NCBI GenBank assembly: GCA_030686995.1 | Contig: CM060708.1 | Span: 260,404,044-260,468,043, forward strand | From: Artemisia argyi | Lineage: Eukaryota; Streptophyta; Magnoliopsida; Asterales; Asteraceae | Reading direction: 5' to 3' | Length of the DNA: 64,000 nt | Shown here: one piece after another, positions 21,000 through 33,074 of the stretch | Numbering within the stretch: position 1 is the first letter of the stretch | Layout of the letters: the number at the start of each line of letters is the position of its first letter | Notes under the pieces: model-generated | Told to the model about the DNA's origin: nothing | What the model saw: only the letters and a program-made list of their open reading frames with translations | Databases searched by the model: none | Translations under genes and position numbers: made by a program

Positions 21000-23900
21000 T
21001 GATGAGTGTCTAAATACTCATCATTTTATACTAATCTGAGCTGCCAAAACATACAAAAACACTCAAATATGTATCAAAATACTTAAAATATCTTAAAGGT
21101 GTGTTTTATATGTTTCAAATGCAAAATATGTAAAAACAGATGAAAAACGTACAAAGTTTGCATAATTGGCAGTTTCAGTCCCTCAAGTTTCATAAATTGG
21201 CAAAACTAGTCCCTGGTTATTCTAAAAACTTGAAAAAGTCACCAAAGGTCCTTTTTAATCATAAAGTTACATATTTAGTCCTTTGGTGCAAAGTTTCACA
21301 AAATTACAAGTTTAGTCCCTCAACTTTGGAAATTGACAGAAATGGTCCCTGGGATGTTAAAAACTTTGAGAAAAGCAATTTTGGTCCTTATACTAATAAT
21401 CTTTTGCAGGAATGGTCCTTGGTGTTAAGTTTGGTGAATTTACATGATTGGTCCCTGAAGTTTCACAGTTTGGCAAAACAAGTCCCTCAAAGTTTCAAAC
21501 TTGACAGTTTCAGTCCTTGGGTGTTCAAAATGGGAAAATTATCATTAAGGGTCCTAGGGAAGTCATAATTGTCACTATTAGTCCCTGGGAGAAAGTTTTG
21601 AATAAATTACACATTTAGTCCCTCAAGTTTGAAGGTTTGTCAGTTTTAGTCCCCGGGTATTTAAAACATGGAAATTTATCTTTATTGCCCTTGTACTATT
21701 CACTAATGACAAAATACACCTCTTGGATGACTTTGGAAAACTTACACTTTCAGTCCCTCAAAAATTCAGATTTTACACTTTTGGTCCCTATGTTTTAAAT
21801 ACCAAACGGACTCCTTATTATTATTATTATCTAAACCAAATCTAAACCCAAATACACCAACAGCCCACCCTACTTCTTTTGGCCCAAAAACAATACCAGC
21901 CCACTCCAGGGTCAACCCTCGGTCAACACCCCACAAACAAAACCACCCCGTACCCCCTTTTTCCCTCCCAAAACCATACCACCACTCACCACCACACAGA
22001 CCACCCAAACCACCATACCAGCCCACTGTTTTCACTCCACCTTGCTCCCCACTCATTCCACCTCATCACCTCCACCTCCACAACCTTCCAAAAGCATTGG
22101 AAACCTCTCCACGCAAACACAGTACACACCAAGACTTTTGGCGCGAAAAGGTGATTTGAAGGGTGTGGATTACTTTGACCTTATCAAGGGTTCTGGATTG
22201 GTGGGAAAGGTCAAGTGGGTCCCACTTGACTCAGAAAATTGCTACAAAAGGGAAAAGAAGCCAGAAGTGAAAATTATTAGTTTAGGTTTAGTTAAAATAG
22301 GTCGTATGTAGTGTAAACTCTTTATTCAGTTGTAATTTCCATTAAAAACACTTGTACTCAGTTAAATTCATGTATCTTAATCTTTCTGCATAATCAATTT
22401 CAAGCTTCAGTTACTATTTCAGTTAATGCCATTTTCAATATTTGATCAAAATCTCAAAAAGTTGTAGGTTGTTTGTTGTTGTTATTATATGATTTCATAA
22501 GCTTTAATATGCTCTGACAAAGCTAATAAAAGTCTAAGAAAACCTCAATCATCTGTTTAAATTATAAAAGAAGAAAATACCAAAAATATAGAAAATAAAT
22601 AAAAAAATAGAAGTCACTGTGTGGAAGAAGATTGGAGCTTGATGTTATTTGGATATGTTGCTGGTTTAGAACCTTGTGGGAGGTAATAGGTTAGCTACTT
22701 GTTCATGGTACTTTGTTGCTCAGTCCAATTCCCATTGTAAGCCTTTTTACCAATTTTTTTACATTTCACTGTAGATGTAATTGTATTGCTTTGATCTTTG
22801 TAATTTCATGTTTAATTAGTATTGTTAAGTTATAATATTAAGTAAACTCAGTAACTTGTACTTTGGAAATCAATTGTGCTTCTAATTGAAGTTATACAGT
22901 GAAACACTCTCATTTGACAAATCAGAGTTCTTTGCTTGTATTGTGGATATTCTAAGCTATTTTGATCTTAAATAATCTTAATACAGTATTTGTAATCAAT
23001 ATTGTGGTTTAAATTCACTATTAGCTTTGAAAATCATAAATCAGTATAGTTAAGGGGTGTTTGGATTGTGTGAATTGGCCTAGTCACAGGTTGTTTTTGT
23101 TGTTATTTTTAGTTTATACAGTCTTATATATGTACCTTTAGGTTAGTTTAAACATAAAACACCTAGGTTTAACAATAAAAAGTCAAAATCCATCTCATAA
23201 CTCCTTGACAGTTAACTGTCAAGGATTTGTGATCCACAAACCCACCCATTAGCTTATAAGTTATGGTTCTAGCTTATTATAGGTTCTATATAGCTTATGT
23301 TAACTTAATTAATCAGTAGTGAGTGTTGGAATCTCAAAATAGTCAAACTAGCAAAGTTTTATTAAAAGTCAAATTTCATTGTCTCAGATTTTCTCAATTA
23401 TTGGGTGAATTTTGTAGATTTGTGTATTGTGATTTAGGTTTTGTGCTTTTGTGGACTTGTACTCCACCAGCTGAACTTCAAAATCCCACTCTTGTTTCAT
23501 TTTTGTGATTTTTTTAGGTGGGCCCCACAACTGCTTAAACACACTTGCAGGGCAAGTGTGTGCCCTGTGCACCAGATACTCAGTCACCACCACCACCTTT
23601 GGTGGTGTTTTGTGACCAACCCAGTGGGCCCCACACCCCTTAGTTAGGTTTTCCCAACCCCCCTCCTAGTAGACTCTTAGGATTGACCTTTGGTTTGACT
23701 TGAATCACTGTGGACCCCACCTAAATCAGACCCAATACTTTGTCCCATTTCTGTATTGAATTTAGGTTTTGGATTAGCTTATTGTGGCTTAACAGCTTTT
23801 CTACTGAGCTTATTTAACCAACTTAAGCTTTGACAAGTCCAACTATCTTATTAGAACCAGAAATATCCAAAGTGGGTCCCACATAAGCTCATTTGAGCTT

Positions 23901-25067
23901 ATTTTCCATCTCAGTCAACCAAAGTCAACTGTGGTAGCAAAAAGCTTCCACAGTGCTTATTAATAAGCTATAAATTTATTGTTTTTACAAAAGTTGCTTA
24001 TTTTTATATATAATATAGTTTGGAAAAATAAAATTCAAGAAAAAAAAAACAATATAATAGTAAGTGATAGTTTCTATTTAATTTAATTTAATTTTAATTT
24101 TCATTTTTAGATTTTAATTAAGTAATTTGTGTTTTTATATTTTTATTAATTTCCTTATAGGTTAAAGTAATTTAAATAATTTTCTTAGATTTTTATATTG
24201 TCATTTGATATTTATTAGAATTAAAAATAGTTTTATTAATAATTAATAAATAAATAAGTTATAAATAGCATAATTAATTTTTATATAGCAACACCTAGTT
24301 TTTATATATTTTATAGCTTTTATATGTTATAAAATAGTTTTATAAATTTTTCCATAATTTTCTAAGTTAGTTTAGTATTATTGGTAATTTAAAATAGTTT
24401 AATTAGTATAAATAATATAAATAGTTTTTAATTAATAGAAAATTCATAAAAAGACAAAAAGATTTATTTTTAATTTTTTATACTTTCTTCAAGTTCTATT
24501 TTAAGTTTAGAAAATATTTTTATAAATTTTTAGTTTAATTTGTAGTGTTTATTATTTTTAGTTTTAATTAAGTTAGTTTTAAATAAATAGTTAAATAGTT
24601 TTTAATTAAATAATTAATAATAAATAATATAATAATCTAAAAAATAGTTTTCTTTTTAATTTTATTTTATTTTAAGTTTAAGTTTTTAGAATTTTCATTT
24701 TTAACCCTTGTAGTTTATTTTTCCTTAAAACTCACATTTTTCTCAGTACGCAGTCGCGTCTGATTTTAAATTGGTGTACGTTTTAAAGTTTTAGATACCT
24801 AGCTTTTACGTAATCACTCTTATAGTTTAATTAAGTCATTTTACTTTATAAACCCTAGTCTAATCACACACACACACTTTTATACCATTCCCTGTTCACA
24901 TTCATTGATCACAGATTCGTTTTTAATAACATCACAACCTCGTTGGGACATTACGATCCGGGAAAACACTGTATTTCACGGAAGCATTTGCCTCAGCTGT
25001 TCGACTATTACAGTTGGCCATTCACAAGTGGCTGATCAATAATTATCTGACTGTTTGAGGCGAATCA
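21000..25067 (+). mobile_element. Solo LTR (4068 bp) of an Athila/Tat-type element
   Basis: Starts TGATGAGTGTC and ends GAGGCGAATCA. It is flanked by an exact 5-bp duplication, ggtac, at 20995-20999 and 25068-25072, and has no internal region: a completed insertion reduced by LTR-LTR recombination. Its start is homologous to the 3' LTR of B but inverted. The first 800 bp hold agtccct-type repeats, and about 24000-24720 is strongly AT-rich. Short ORFs within (for example 21879-22311) have no recognised product. Confidence 0.87.
21160..21800 (+). repeat. Degenerate tandem repeats (agtccct...ggcaaa) in the solo LTR
   Basis: About 15 diverged units of roughly 40-50 bp, each with a variant of (a/t)agtccct(c/g) followed by an A/T-rich segment with ttggca or ttcaca. 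The same repeats occur in inverse orientation at 19780-20090. Confidence 0.75.
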
Positions 25068-25072
25068 GGTAC

Positions 25073-25204
25073 TCCCCCACACTTAGTTTTTAGAAAAGAG
25101 AAAGAAGTTAGAAAGATGGGTGAAAACCCATCTTGTGCTACTATTTTTGTTAACCGAGTCGCTAGCTTGACTCGACCCCGCCTTCATTGGTCAATGGGGA
25201 AAGT
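25073..25204 (-). other. 3' UTR of element B next to pol
   Basis: Minus strand reads ...ACTAAGTGTGGGGGA directly against the solo-LTR target site, a third PPT-like run in B. No ORF. Confidence 0.6.
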
Positions 25205-26353
25205 TTAGAGGTCTGGGACAACCATGGGTGGTATGTCCCCTCCAAAATAATGCTTCAACCGATGCCCATTCACTTTAATATTTGGACCGTCATTTTGAGA
25301 TAACTCGACGGTGCCATAAGGAAAAACTTTAGCAACGGTGAATGGTCCAGTCCAGCGGGTTTTGAGCTTACCCGAAAATATCTTCAATCTAGAGTTAAAA
25401 AGAAGGACTCGGTCACCAATGTTAAAAACGTGGTTCTTGATTTTGGAGTCATGGATCTTCTTTGTCTTCTCTTTGTAGATCAAAGAGTTTTCGTAAGCTT
25501 GATCATGAAGTTCATTTAGTTCATTGAGTTGAACTTTCCTATGATCACCCATGGACTTAAGATCGAATTTAGCATGCTTTAAGGCCCAATAAGCTTTGTG
25601 CTCAAGCTCGATCGGTAGATGACATGCTTTCCCATACACGAGCTTATAAGGGGTACACCCGATGGGTGTTTTATAAGCCATGCGAACAGCCCAAAGAGCG
25701 TCATCTAACTTGTCCGATCAAGAGGCACGGTTTTCGCCTACGGTCCTTTCAAGAATTCGCTTTAAACCTCGGTTTGAAACCTCCACTTGCCCACTAGTTT
25801 GTGGGTGATACGCGGTAGCAAGTCAGTGATTGACACCATACTTGAGTATGACTTTTGCAAATTGGTTGTTGCAAAAGTGAGTACCACGATCACTAATGAT
25901 AGCACGGGGAGTTCCAAACCTAGCAAAGAGAGACTTTAAAAATTTCACAACTACTCGGGCATCGTTGGTTGGGAGAGCTTTGGCTTCGACCCATTTCGAC
26001 AAATAGTCAACCGCCACAAGTATGCACTTGTTCCCTCGTGAAGACGGGAACGGCCCCATAAAATCAATGCCCCAAACATCAAAGATTTCACAAACTTGGA
26101 TGACATTTTGTGGCATTTCATCCCGTTGTGTTATCTTTCCTTGACGTTGACAAGATTCACAAGATTTGACTAAGTCATGGGCATCTTTGTAAATTGTGGG
26201 CCAATAGAAACCAGAATCAAATACTTTTCGGGCGGTGTAATTCGGGCCATGATGACCCCCGGTGGGTCCATTATGACAAGCCTTAAGAATTTCCATAGCT
26301 TCTTGGCCATGAACACACCGACGAATAACTTGATCTGCACAAATCTTAAACAA
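25205..26353 (-). pseudogene. Integrase of element B, broken by stops
   Basis: N-terminal zinc-binding part ([21 protein letters not shown]), then the core with the first Asp in GIDFMGPF and the second in IISDRG. The frame stops with TGA at 25823-25825 after VNH and then carries on as [13 protein letters not shown], so the third catalytic residue (Glu) is present. Another TGA interrupts about 95 bp further on, before the C-terminal ORF (25205-25681: AYKTPIGCTPYKLVYGKACH, LLFNSRLKIFSGKL, RWTGPFTV). All parts are collinear. Confidence 0.88.
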
Positions 26354-26371
26354 ATAGGGATCGTCCCAAAA

Positions 26372-27913
26372 TTAATGATTCACATCTTTAAAAAACTTGT
26401 TCTTTTGGTGGGACGACATCCCTTTAACAACGAAATTCCCCGTATAGTAGTTTGCAAAGTCGGCAAACCATGGGGTACTAGAATCACCACGACAAAAAAC
26501 CACATTAAGTGTCTCGAGAGGAAATGTTTCATTTATTTCCTTTTTCTCAAGAACACTTTGATGAGGGTTTTCCAATCAGTAAAGATGATCAGCAGCGAGG
26601 TTCTCGGCTCCTTTTTTATCACGAATAATGATATCAAATGCTTGTTGGAGGAGAACCCAACGGAGCAATTTTGGCTTTGCATCTTGTTTGGCAAAGAGAT
26701 ACTTAAGAGCTGAGTGATCCGTATACACTATGCATTTAGTCAAAATCAAGTATGGCCGAAATTTTTCAAACGCATACACCACGGCTAGTAACTCTTTTTC
26801 CGTAGTGGTGTAGTGAGCTTGAGCTTCGGTCAAGGTTTTGCTTGCATAATGAATCGGCTGAAAGTGTTTGATTTTTCGTTGCCCCAAGACCGCACCTATG
26901 GCAAAATCACTTGCATCACATATAAGTTCGAAAGGTAGGTCCCAATCCGGGGCAACTAAAATTGGTGCCTCGGTAAGCTTTTTCTTGAGAGTTTGAAAAG
27001 CTTCGATGCACTCATCAGAAAAGACAAACGGAGTTTCTTTTTCAAGAAGTCGGGTCATAGGCCTAGCTATCTTCAAGAAATCTTGATTAAATCTACGATA
27101 GAAGCCGGCGTGACCCAGAAAACTCCGAACACCTTTAACAGTTGTGGGAGGAGGTAGTTTAGCAATAACATCGATTTTAGCTTTGTCAACCTCAATCCCG
27201 CTGTTAGAAATCTTATGGCCCAGGACAATGCCTTCCTTGACCATGAAATGAATTTTCTCCCAATTTAGACTAAGATTGGTATCTTCACATCTTTGAAGCA
27301 TTTTGTCTAAATTGGTGAGACATGATTCGAATGAATTCCCAACGACCGAAAAATCATCCATGAAGACCTCCATTGTTTTCTCGATCATGTCGTGAAAAAT
27401 GGCCATCATGCATCTTTGAAACGTGCCCGGAGCATAGCACAAGCCAAAAGGCATGCGTCAATAAGCAAATGTTCCATATGGGCACGTGAAAGTTGTTTTC
27501 TCTTGATCTTGAGGATCGATGGGAATTTGGAAATAACTTGAAAAACCGTCAAGGAAACAGTAGTATTCGTTTCCCACCAATCTTTCAAGCATTTTATCCA
27601 TGAAAGGTAGAGGAAAGTGGTCTTTACGTGTGGCGTCATTCAACTTTTGATAGTCAATGCAAACACGTCATCCCGTTACCAATCGAGTAGGAATCAACTC
27701 ATTATCATCATTTTTAACAACCGTAATACCACCCTTCTTGGGAACACAATGAATGGGACTAACCCAAGGACTATCCGATATAGGGTAAATCAAATCGGCA
27801 TCAAGAAGTTTTAAGACTTCTTGCTTGATAACCTCATGAATTTTTGGATTTACCCTTCTTTGTTGTTGAACCGCCGGTTTAAAGTCATCCTCAATCAAAT
27901 CTTGTGCAAACAA
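26372..27913 (-). pseudogene. Reverse transcriptase and RNase H of element B, broken
   Basis: The RT starts in 27668-27913 (SPWVSPIHCVPKKGG). It is interrupted by TGA where GWRVCIDY is expected and again before [12 protein letters not shown]. The main frame 26576-27454 has the catalytic [18 protein letters not shown], then RNase H motifs [11 protein letters not shown] and [11 protein letters not shown], ending AADHLY before a TGA. A tether fragment follows (26372-26575). The breaks are mostly TGA codons in place of Trp or Arg codons. Confidence 0.9.
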
Positions 27914-28025
27914 AATTCCGGGTTAATACCCTTGATGTCGGAAAGTCTCCAAGCAATGGCTCGTTTGTGTGACTTTAAAACCTTGAGGAGAGCGGCTTTG
28001 TTTTCCTCATTCAAGTCTTTGGCAA

Positions 28026-28780
28026 TTATGACGGGAAACTTATCGTCCCCCTCCAAAAATCCATACTCGAGATGAGGTGGTAAGTCCTTGAGTTCGACCT
28101 CAGGAAAGTCATCAGTTTTTTCAACATAGTTGACTTCCTCGTTATGAAGTTCTTTTGGAGGACTAGGGGTGAAGGATCTTCATTTAACAATTTTTCAAGC
28201 ATAAGTATATCCCCCTCAGAATCAAGATAGTTACTATCAACTTCATGTGACATTGAGCTATCTTGGGTAAGAAAAGCCTCGACCTCTTCCAAAAGGAAGT
28301 CACTTCCCTCAAATGGAGTGAGAGAAGGGGAAGAGTCGGCTATGATTGGTGCAGAAGATGGAGTGGGATTGCCACTCAAAGAAAAACTGAGAACTTCTTG
28401 AGAGTACTCCTCAGAAGTAACATCAATGACATCTATTCAGTTAACCGATTCAGAGTCAAAATTTAAGGAGTACCTTGAAGTTTGATCAAGGTTAAAGGTA
28501 ACCGCTTCATTACTAACACGTAGAGTGATCTCATGTTCAAATACGTCAATAAGAGCACGGCCCGTTATTAGGAATCCTCTTCCAAGAATGAGAGGAACTC
28601 TTTGATCCGCATCAAACTCAACAACTACGAAGTCAACAGGAAAATGGAACTTTCCTACTTTCACGAACACATCTTCGGCAATGCCGAGTGGATGAGTGAT
28701 GGAACGGTCTGCAAGCTCGAGAGTCATGCACGTAGGAGTAACTTCGGGAAGAGAAAGTTTCTCCATACTGAATGAGGCAT
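28026..28780 (-). pseudogene. Protease C-terminal part and linker of element B
   Basis: 28437-28766 reads LPEVTPTCMTLELADRSITH, VDFVVVEF and PLILGRGFLITGRALIDV, the retropepsin body and its hydrophobic ILGR flap-side motif. After a TGA, 28026-28379 is the acidic linker to RT ([32 protein letters not shown]). The protease active site is in the next entry, in another frame. Confidence 0.82.
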
Positions 28781-29277
28781 TAAGTTGATGCTAGCGCCAA
28801 GATCGGCCAAGGCAAAGCATTCAACCATTCTTGGAAAACACACGGAATGAGAAATTTCCAAGGATCTCCGAGCTTCTCAGGAATATTCTTTAGTATAACT
28901 GCGGAGCAATTCTCGTTCAGTGGAGTCTTAGCCATTTCAAAAAGTTTTTCCTTATTGCTTAACAAGTTTTTGATAGTCGATGCAAATTTGGGCATTAACA
29001 TGATAGCATCCGCAAAGCTTATGTCAATATGCAACTCTTGGAAGATTTGCAAGAACTTGTCCATTTGGTGACTAGCCTTTTCACAGAGCTTTTGATCATT
29101 TAAACGTGATGGATAAGGTATTGAAGCTTTGGATTGAACGGGATTTTCTGGGGGTTCAAAAACAACTCCCGGTTCTGATTTGGTTTTTGGGACAACATGA
29201 GGTTGGACATGTGCGGTACTTTGTGCGCTAGTAATTTGCACTTTGTCCTTTGTCGCCTCAGGTTCACGTTCCACTAC
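28780..29277 (-). pseudogene. Gag C-terminus and protease active site of element B, cut by C
   Basis: Reads SIPYPSRLNDQKLCEKAS, QELHIDISFADAIMLMPKFA and LNENCSAVILKNIPEKLGDP, characteristic of the Athila gag/protease junction. A shifted frame around 28800-28830 gives ALADLGASINLMP, the aspartic protease site in its Asp-Leu-Gly form. The upstream end stops at the LTR of element C; actac (29273-29277) is the B-side target sequence. Confidence 0.85.
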
Positions 29278-30664
29278 TGATGAGTGGGAATCACATCAGG
29301 CTTTACCTCTCGAGGGATCTCGAGAAGCTTACAACCCCCTCCAGGCAGTGTACCTGATCGTTGTAGTATAGTATAGTGACAAGTACCGGGGGATTGATCG
29401 TTCAACTCAGGAATAGTATCGCTAGGATTAGAAAGCCTAAAAACTAGGTCTAGAGGCGAGAGACGATTCTTTTTGTATTTTTATGCAAATCAACTAAACC
29501 AATAACTAAGGTGCAATCAAAATAAAATAACAGAAATGAAAATAAATCTAATTAAACTAGTGGTGTGAACAATAATAGGGAAAGTTGTGTTTACTTAGGT
29601 TTCATTACTCCCTAGATATCTTTTACAGGTTGATAGTTTGTAACAATTGAATGGATGATGGGTTGTATTCCTTAATACCCGTCGTAGGGCCGTGTACAAT
29701 ATTCCGTAACTCTATAGGATCGTACTTCACTCCTATGTCGAGCTGTTAGAAGCTCCTAACATGGGATCATTAGAATTCTCCTACGCATTAAATACAACCA
29801 CAAATCACAGTACACCTCTGATCATGTTTCTTAAGACGTTCAAGCATGTCACCAATGGAAGTCTGCCAGTTTTCTTAAGCCTAACATTGGATACAATCAT
29901 CCGTAACAACTATAAACAAGCAATCAACCCATAATTAACATCCAGGTTTCACTACATCTAAGCAAACACACAAGAGATCTAGCCTAGCATGTTAAATTCA
30001 AGACAAGCATAAGATATATTCAAACAACACATAGACATATTGAATGAATTGAAAGAGTACTTATCTCAATTGAACATGTAAGGTTTCAAAGGGTAAACAC
30101 CCTTGAAAAAGCAGTAATATCCGTGCTAGGGTTTCTCCAAAGTTACACCCTACTTGTTCCTCTCTAATGAATAAAAATTGCAAAACTATATATAGATTTT
30201 ACAGGGTGACGGCGTCAGGAAGGAATATCTGATGCCGTCAACTCGCCGCCCATAATGAAATCAGATTGCCTAGATCCAGTTTTGACGCCGTCATGTGCAC
30301 TTCTACTCTGGGCCGTCACTTGTATTTGGACCATGATGGCCTATGGTGACGTCGTCATGTCCATAGTGTAAATCTCTTCTGGATCGTCACGTGTATCATC
30401 CAATTCCACCTCTTGTATTACTCTTGACGCCGTCATTAAGGATCATGTGACACCGTCAGGTACTATTCCCAGCAAGGAAAATTAAGACTTTGTCGTTTTC
30501 TTCACTTTTATGCTCTAAAAACATCCAAAATGCTTCCTTTTCCAGAATTCACTCCAAAAGTACCTAAAATCACAAAAGGAACGATTTAGGGTAATATTTG
30601 ACCAAATAAATTCCAATTCCTGCTTAAATGACCCCCTAAAAACGGATCATTTTTCGCCTCATCA
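29278..30664 (-). repeat. 3' LTR of element C (1387 bp)
   Basis: Minus strand TGATGAGGCG...CCCACTCATCA. Homologous to 10534-11940. No PBS follows on the minus strand, and a PPT with stem-loop precedes it, so it is the 3' LTR. Confidence 0.92.
30186..30462 (-). promoter_or_regulatory. U3 promoter of C: TATA box and diverged TGACGCCGTCA cluster
   Basis: TATATATAG on the minus strand (30186-30194). Upstream are TGACGGCGTCA (about 30207), TTGACGCCGTCAT, TGACGTCGTCA, TTGACGCCGTCAT and TGACACCGTCA, the last ending near 30460. Same plan as in A; several palindromes are mutated at one position. Confidence 0.6.
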
Positions 30665-30868
30665 TATACCCTTACACTTGAGATTTGCTTGTCCTCAAGC
30701 AAATGCGCTTTTATTCTAATCAAAATACAAGTTAGGGGTCATTTAACACTAATATAAAAGTAATTACAACAAATAATCGTTCCACTAAAGACCAAAGACA
30801 AGCACGGAGGTCATACACTAGCACCTCACAAATAGTGTTTAGATACTCACATCTCTCGTGTGTAATAA
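30665..30868 (-). other. 3' end of element C internal region: PPT and stem-loop
   Basis: Minus strand has ACTTGAGGACAAGC forming a stem-loop (30683-30704: ATTTGCTTG pairing with CAAGCAAAT), then CTCAAGTGTAAGGGTATA just before the LTR. The last 5 bp (aataa) are the target duplication of F. Confidence 0.8.
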
Positions 30869-31748
30869 TGTCACAACTCGTAATTTCCGGTCATTTTCCG
30901 ACCCTCGACAATTTACTATTCACGAGTTACTATTCATCATTTACTATTTATCGATCACTATTCATCATTTTTGAGGTCAATTTGACATTTCGAGAAACAT
31001 TCAGAAATTTTACTATTCACTTGACACTATTCATTTCCGAGAGAAAACCACTATTCACGTGCATTACTCATGTCATCGTAAATTCAGTTTACGAGTATTT
31101 AAACTCGCGTAACCGTATTGGTTCATGTGCGAAATCATGCATTATCATTTGGGACATCTCATACGGACTAGAAATAGTCCGCATATTATCATTATGGCAC
31201 TTGCATACTATTCCACTCGTAGGGTATTCAAATTATATTTTTAATATAATTAACGATTTACGTATGTTTATTTTAAATAAACACTAATACGCGAACTATA
31301 AATAAACACGTCCGACACTTCCGACTATGATCCCAATATATTTTTATATTCATTTTTATAATATAAAAATTATAATATTAATTTACCCGGTGTTTTGGAA
31401 ATTTATTTAATTTATATCGTACGCCTAAATTATTTACGACGGTTTTCGTAAAAACTAAACAATAATTTTCCAAATACTCAATACTTATACCCAACATATT
31501 TTTATAATTTTTATAACTTTATTATGACCCGGTTAACTCCGTTGAAATTTATTTTTAGTTAACCCGATACCCGATTACACTTAAAACTAACCAAATACTA
31601 CACAATCTTACCACTAACTCCCTAAATAATTACCCAACATAACCCCCCCATTTCCCTCCTTTCATAACCCCCCCCCCCCCCTCCTAGCCTCCTAATGAGC
31701 TAACTACACCAACCAAATTAATTGCTCACCAAACAATTGTCCCCTAAG

Positions 31749-31755
31749 TATATAA
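31749..31755 (+). promoter_or_regulatory. TATA box of F 5' LTR
   Basis: TATATAA followed by TAAACC, conserved with element 1. A second copy is in the 3' LTR at 38055-38061. Confidence 0.6.
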
Positions 31756-33074
31756 TAAACCTTTTTCATCCATTATTATCATAACTCATTTTTTTTACTA
31801 GCACAAGCAAACTTTTCTCTCATTTTCTCTTATGATATAATCGACCTAGGTGATCCAAGGAGCAAGAAAAACAAATTTTTCAAGATCTAGGTATAAACTT
31901 GTTCATATAGTCATCCTTGTTGGAGTTTTGAAATAAAAACTCAAGGATTAGTAGGTTTTTATCATCCAAACTCCCTAAACCTTCAAGTAAGTTAACAAAC
32001 TCATTTTTATGATTTTTACAAGTTATTACCATGTTTATATATTTTTCTTACAAGAACTCATGCATATAATGGCTTATACCACTCTATTTTGTACATACTT
32101 AACTTTGAGCCCTAGAAATGGACACATGAGAAACCCTTGTTAGACCTAGTGGATTGATGATGTTTAAGGACCCATGACACCCTAAGAAGGTGTATGGTAG
32201 GATTAGACTAGTCTTGTGGTGATTGAAGGTGGTTTGATTGAGGTTAGAACTAGTTTGGAGACTTGAAAATGGTTTTTGAACAAGTAAAAATACATGCTGT
32301 ACTATTTTGGTTCACCCAGAAAACTCCGAATTTACACAGTAACTTTTGATAATATTTTTAGAAAATACTTTCAAAAACGAAGCCGTGGGCGAAAGAACGG
32401 ATTAAAACGAGTTAATAACGAAGGAGATATGATTTTCCGAATTTAACGACGAAAACTATTTTCTGAAAAACTGCATGCTGTTTGACAGTTTTCGATGGGC
32501 AAATAGAGGCATTAAACGTAACCTAGAGGAGCCGAGCTATTGAAAATATATTAGTACTTACTAAAACGAATCCGTGGATATAAAGAACGAGGAAAATGAG
32601 CTTAAAACGACCAAGTTATACCCGTTTTAACATCGTCAAACTATATATATATATATATTTGGTCACAAATAAAAATAATAACTTACGTACTAAATGGTAT
32701 ATTTTCTAGAAATGTTACTAAGAACTATATTCTTAACAAATGAAATACGTATGGCCCAAGAGAATATTATACGACTTAACAACGTTATTTTAAGGTTTTC
32801 GATACGAGGAATAGAACGCTAACATTTTTATACGATATATTACGACAAGTTTTTATAACTCCATTGGGACTTATTTTTCCTAAGTATGGAAACTATTTTA
32901 CTTTGACAATAACTAGTGTTTCCAAGTTACGAGTGGTATAGGCATCATGTGCACGTGCATTCATTTCATTATGTCATGATCTAAGGTAGATCGTTATTAC
33001 TCATATTAGGTTGCGGTTAGAGATCGTGCCTCATTTCAGTGTATCCATTCTTGTCATCGTAGCTATCGCTCCAG

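Larger units (their letters stand above)
19735..29277 (-). mobile_element. Element B: Athila/Tat-type Gypsy, the host layer of the nest
   Basis: Minus-strand element visible from gag (cut at 29277 by C) through protease, RT, RNase H and integrase to the 3' UTR, PPT and start of the 3' LTR (cut at 19735). A solo LTR (21000-25067) and its duplicated target lie within the 3' UTR. The protein type (retropepsin with ADLGAS, RT with FMDD, integrase with YKTPIG and VYGKACHLP) is that of Athila/Tat. Its 5' end is to the right of the window. Confidence 0.88.

Noticed and set aside
20697..21039. Lys-rich and Phe-rich ORFs around 20750
   Set aside because: They arise from an A-rich tract in B's 3' UTR.
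21879..22311. Overlapping 90-aa ORFs in the solo LTR
   Set aside because: Low-complexity His/Pro/Thr composition and overlap in several frames; no recognised domain.
21000..25067. Reading 21000-25067 as the 3' LTR of element B in minus orientation
   Set aside because: Its start is homologous to the start of B's LTR in the opposite orientation, and an exact ggtac duplication flanks it, so it is a separate solo LTR.
30835..31287. 150-aa ORF at the start of F's LTR, repeated at 37288-37593 and in reverse at 8108-8353
   Set aside because: It is repeated only because the LTR is repeated; it lies upstream of the TATA box and has no family resemblance.
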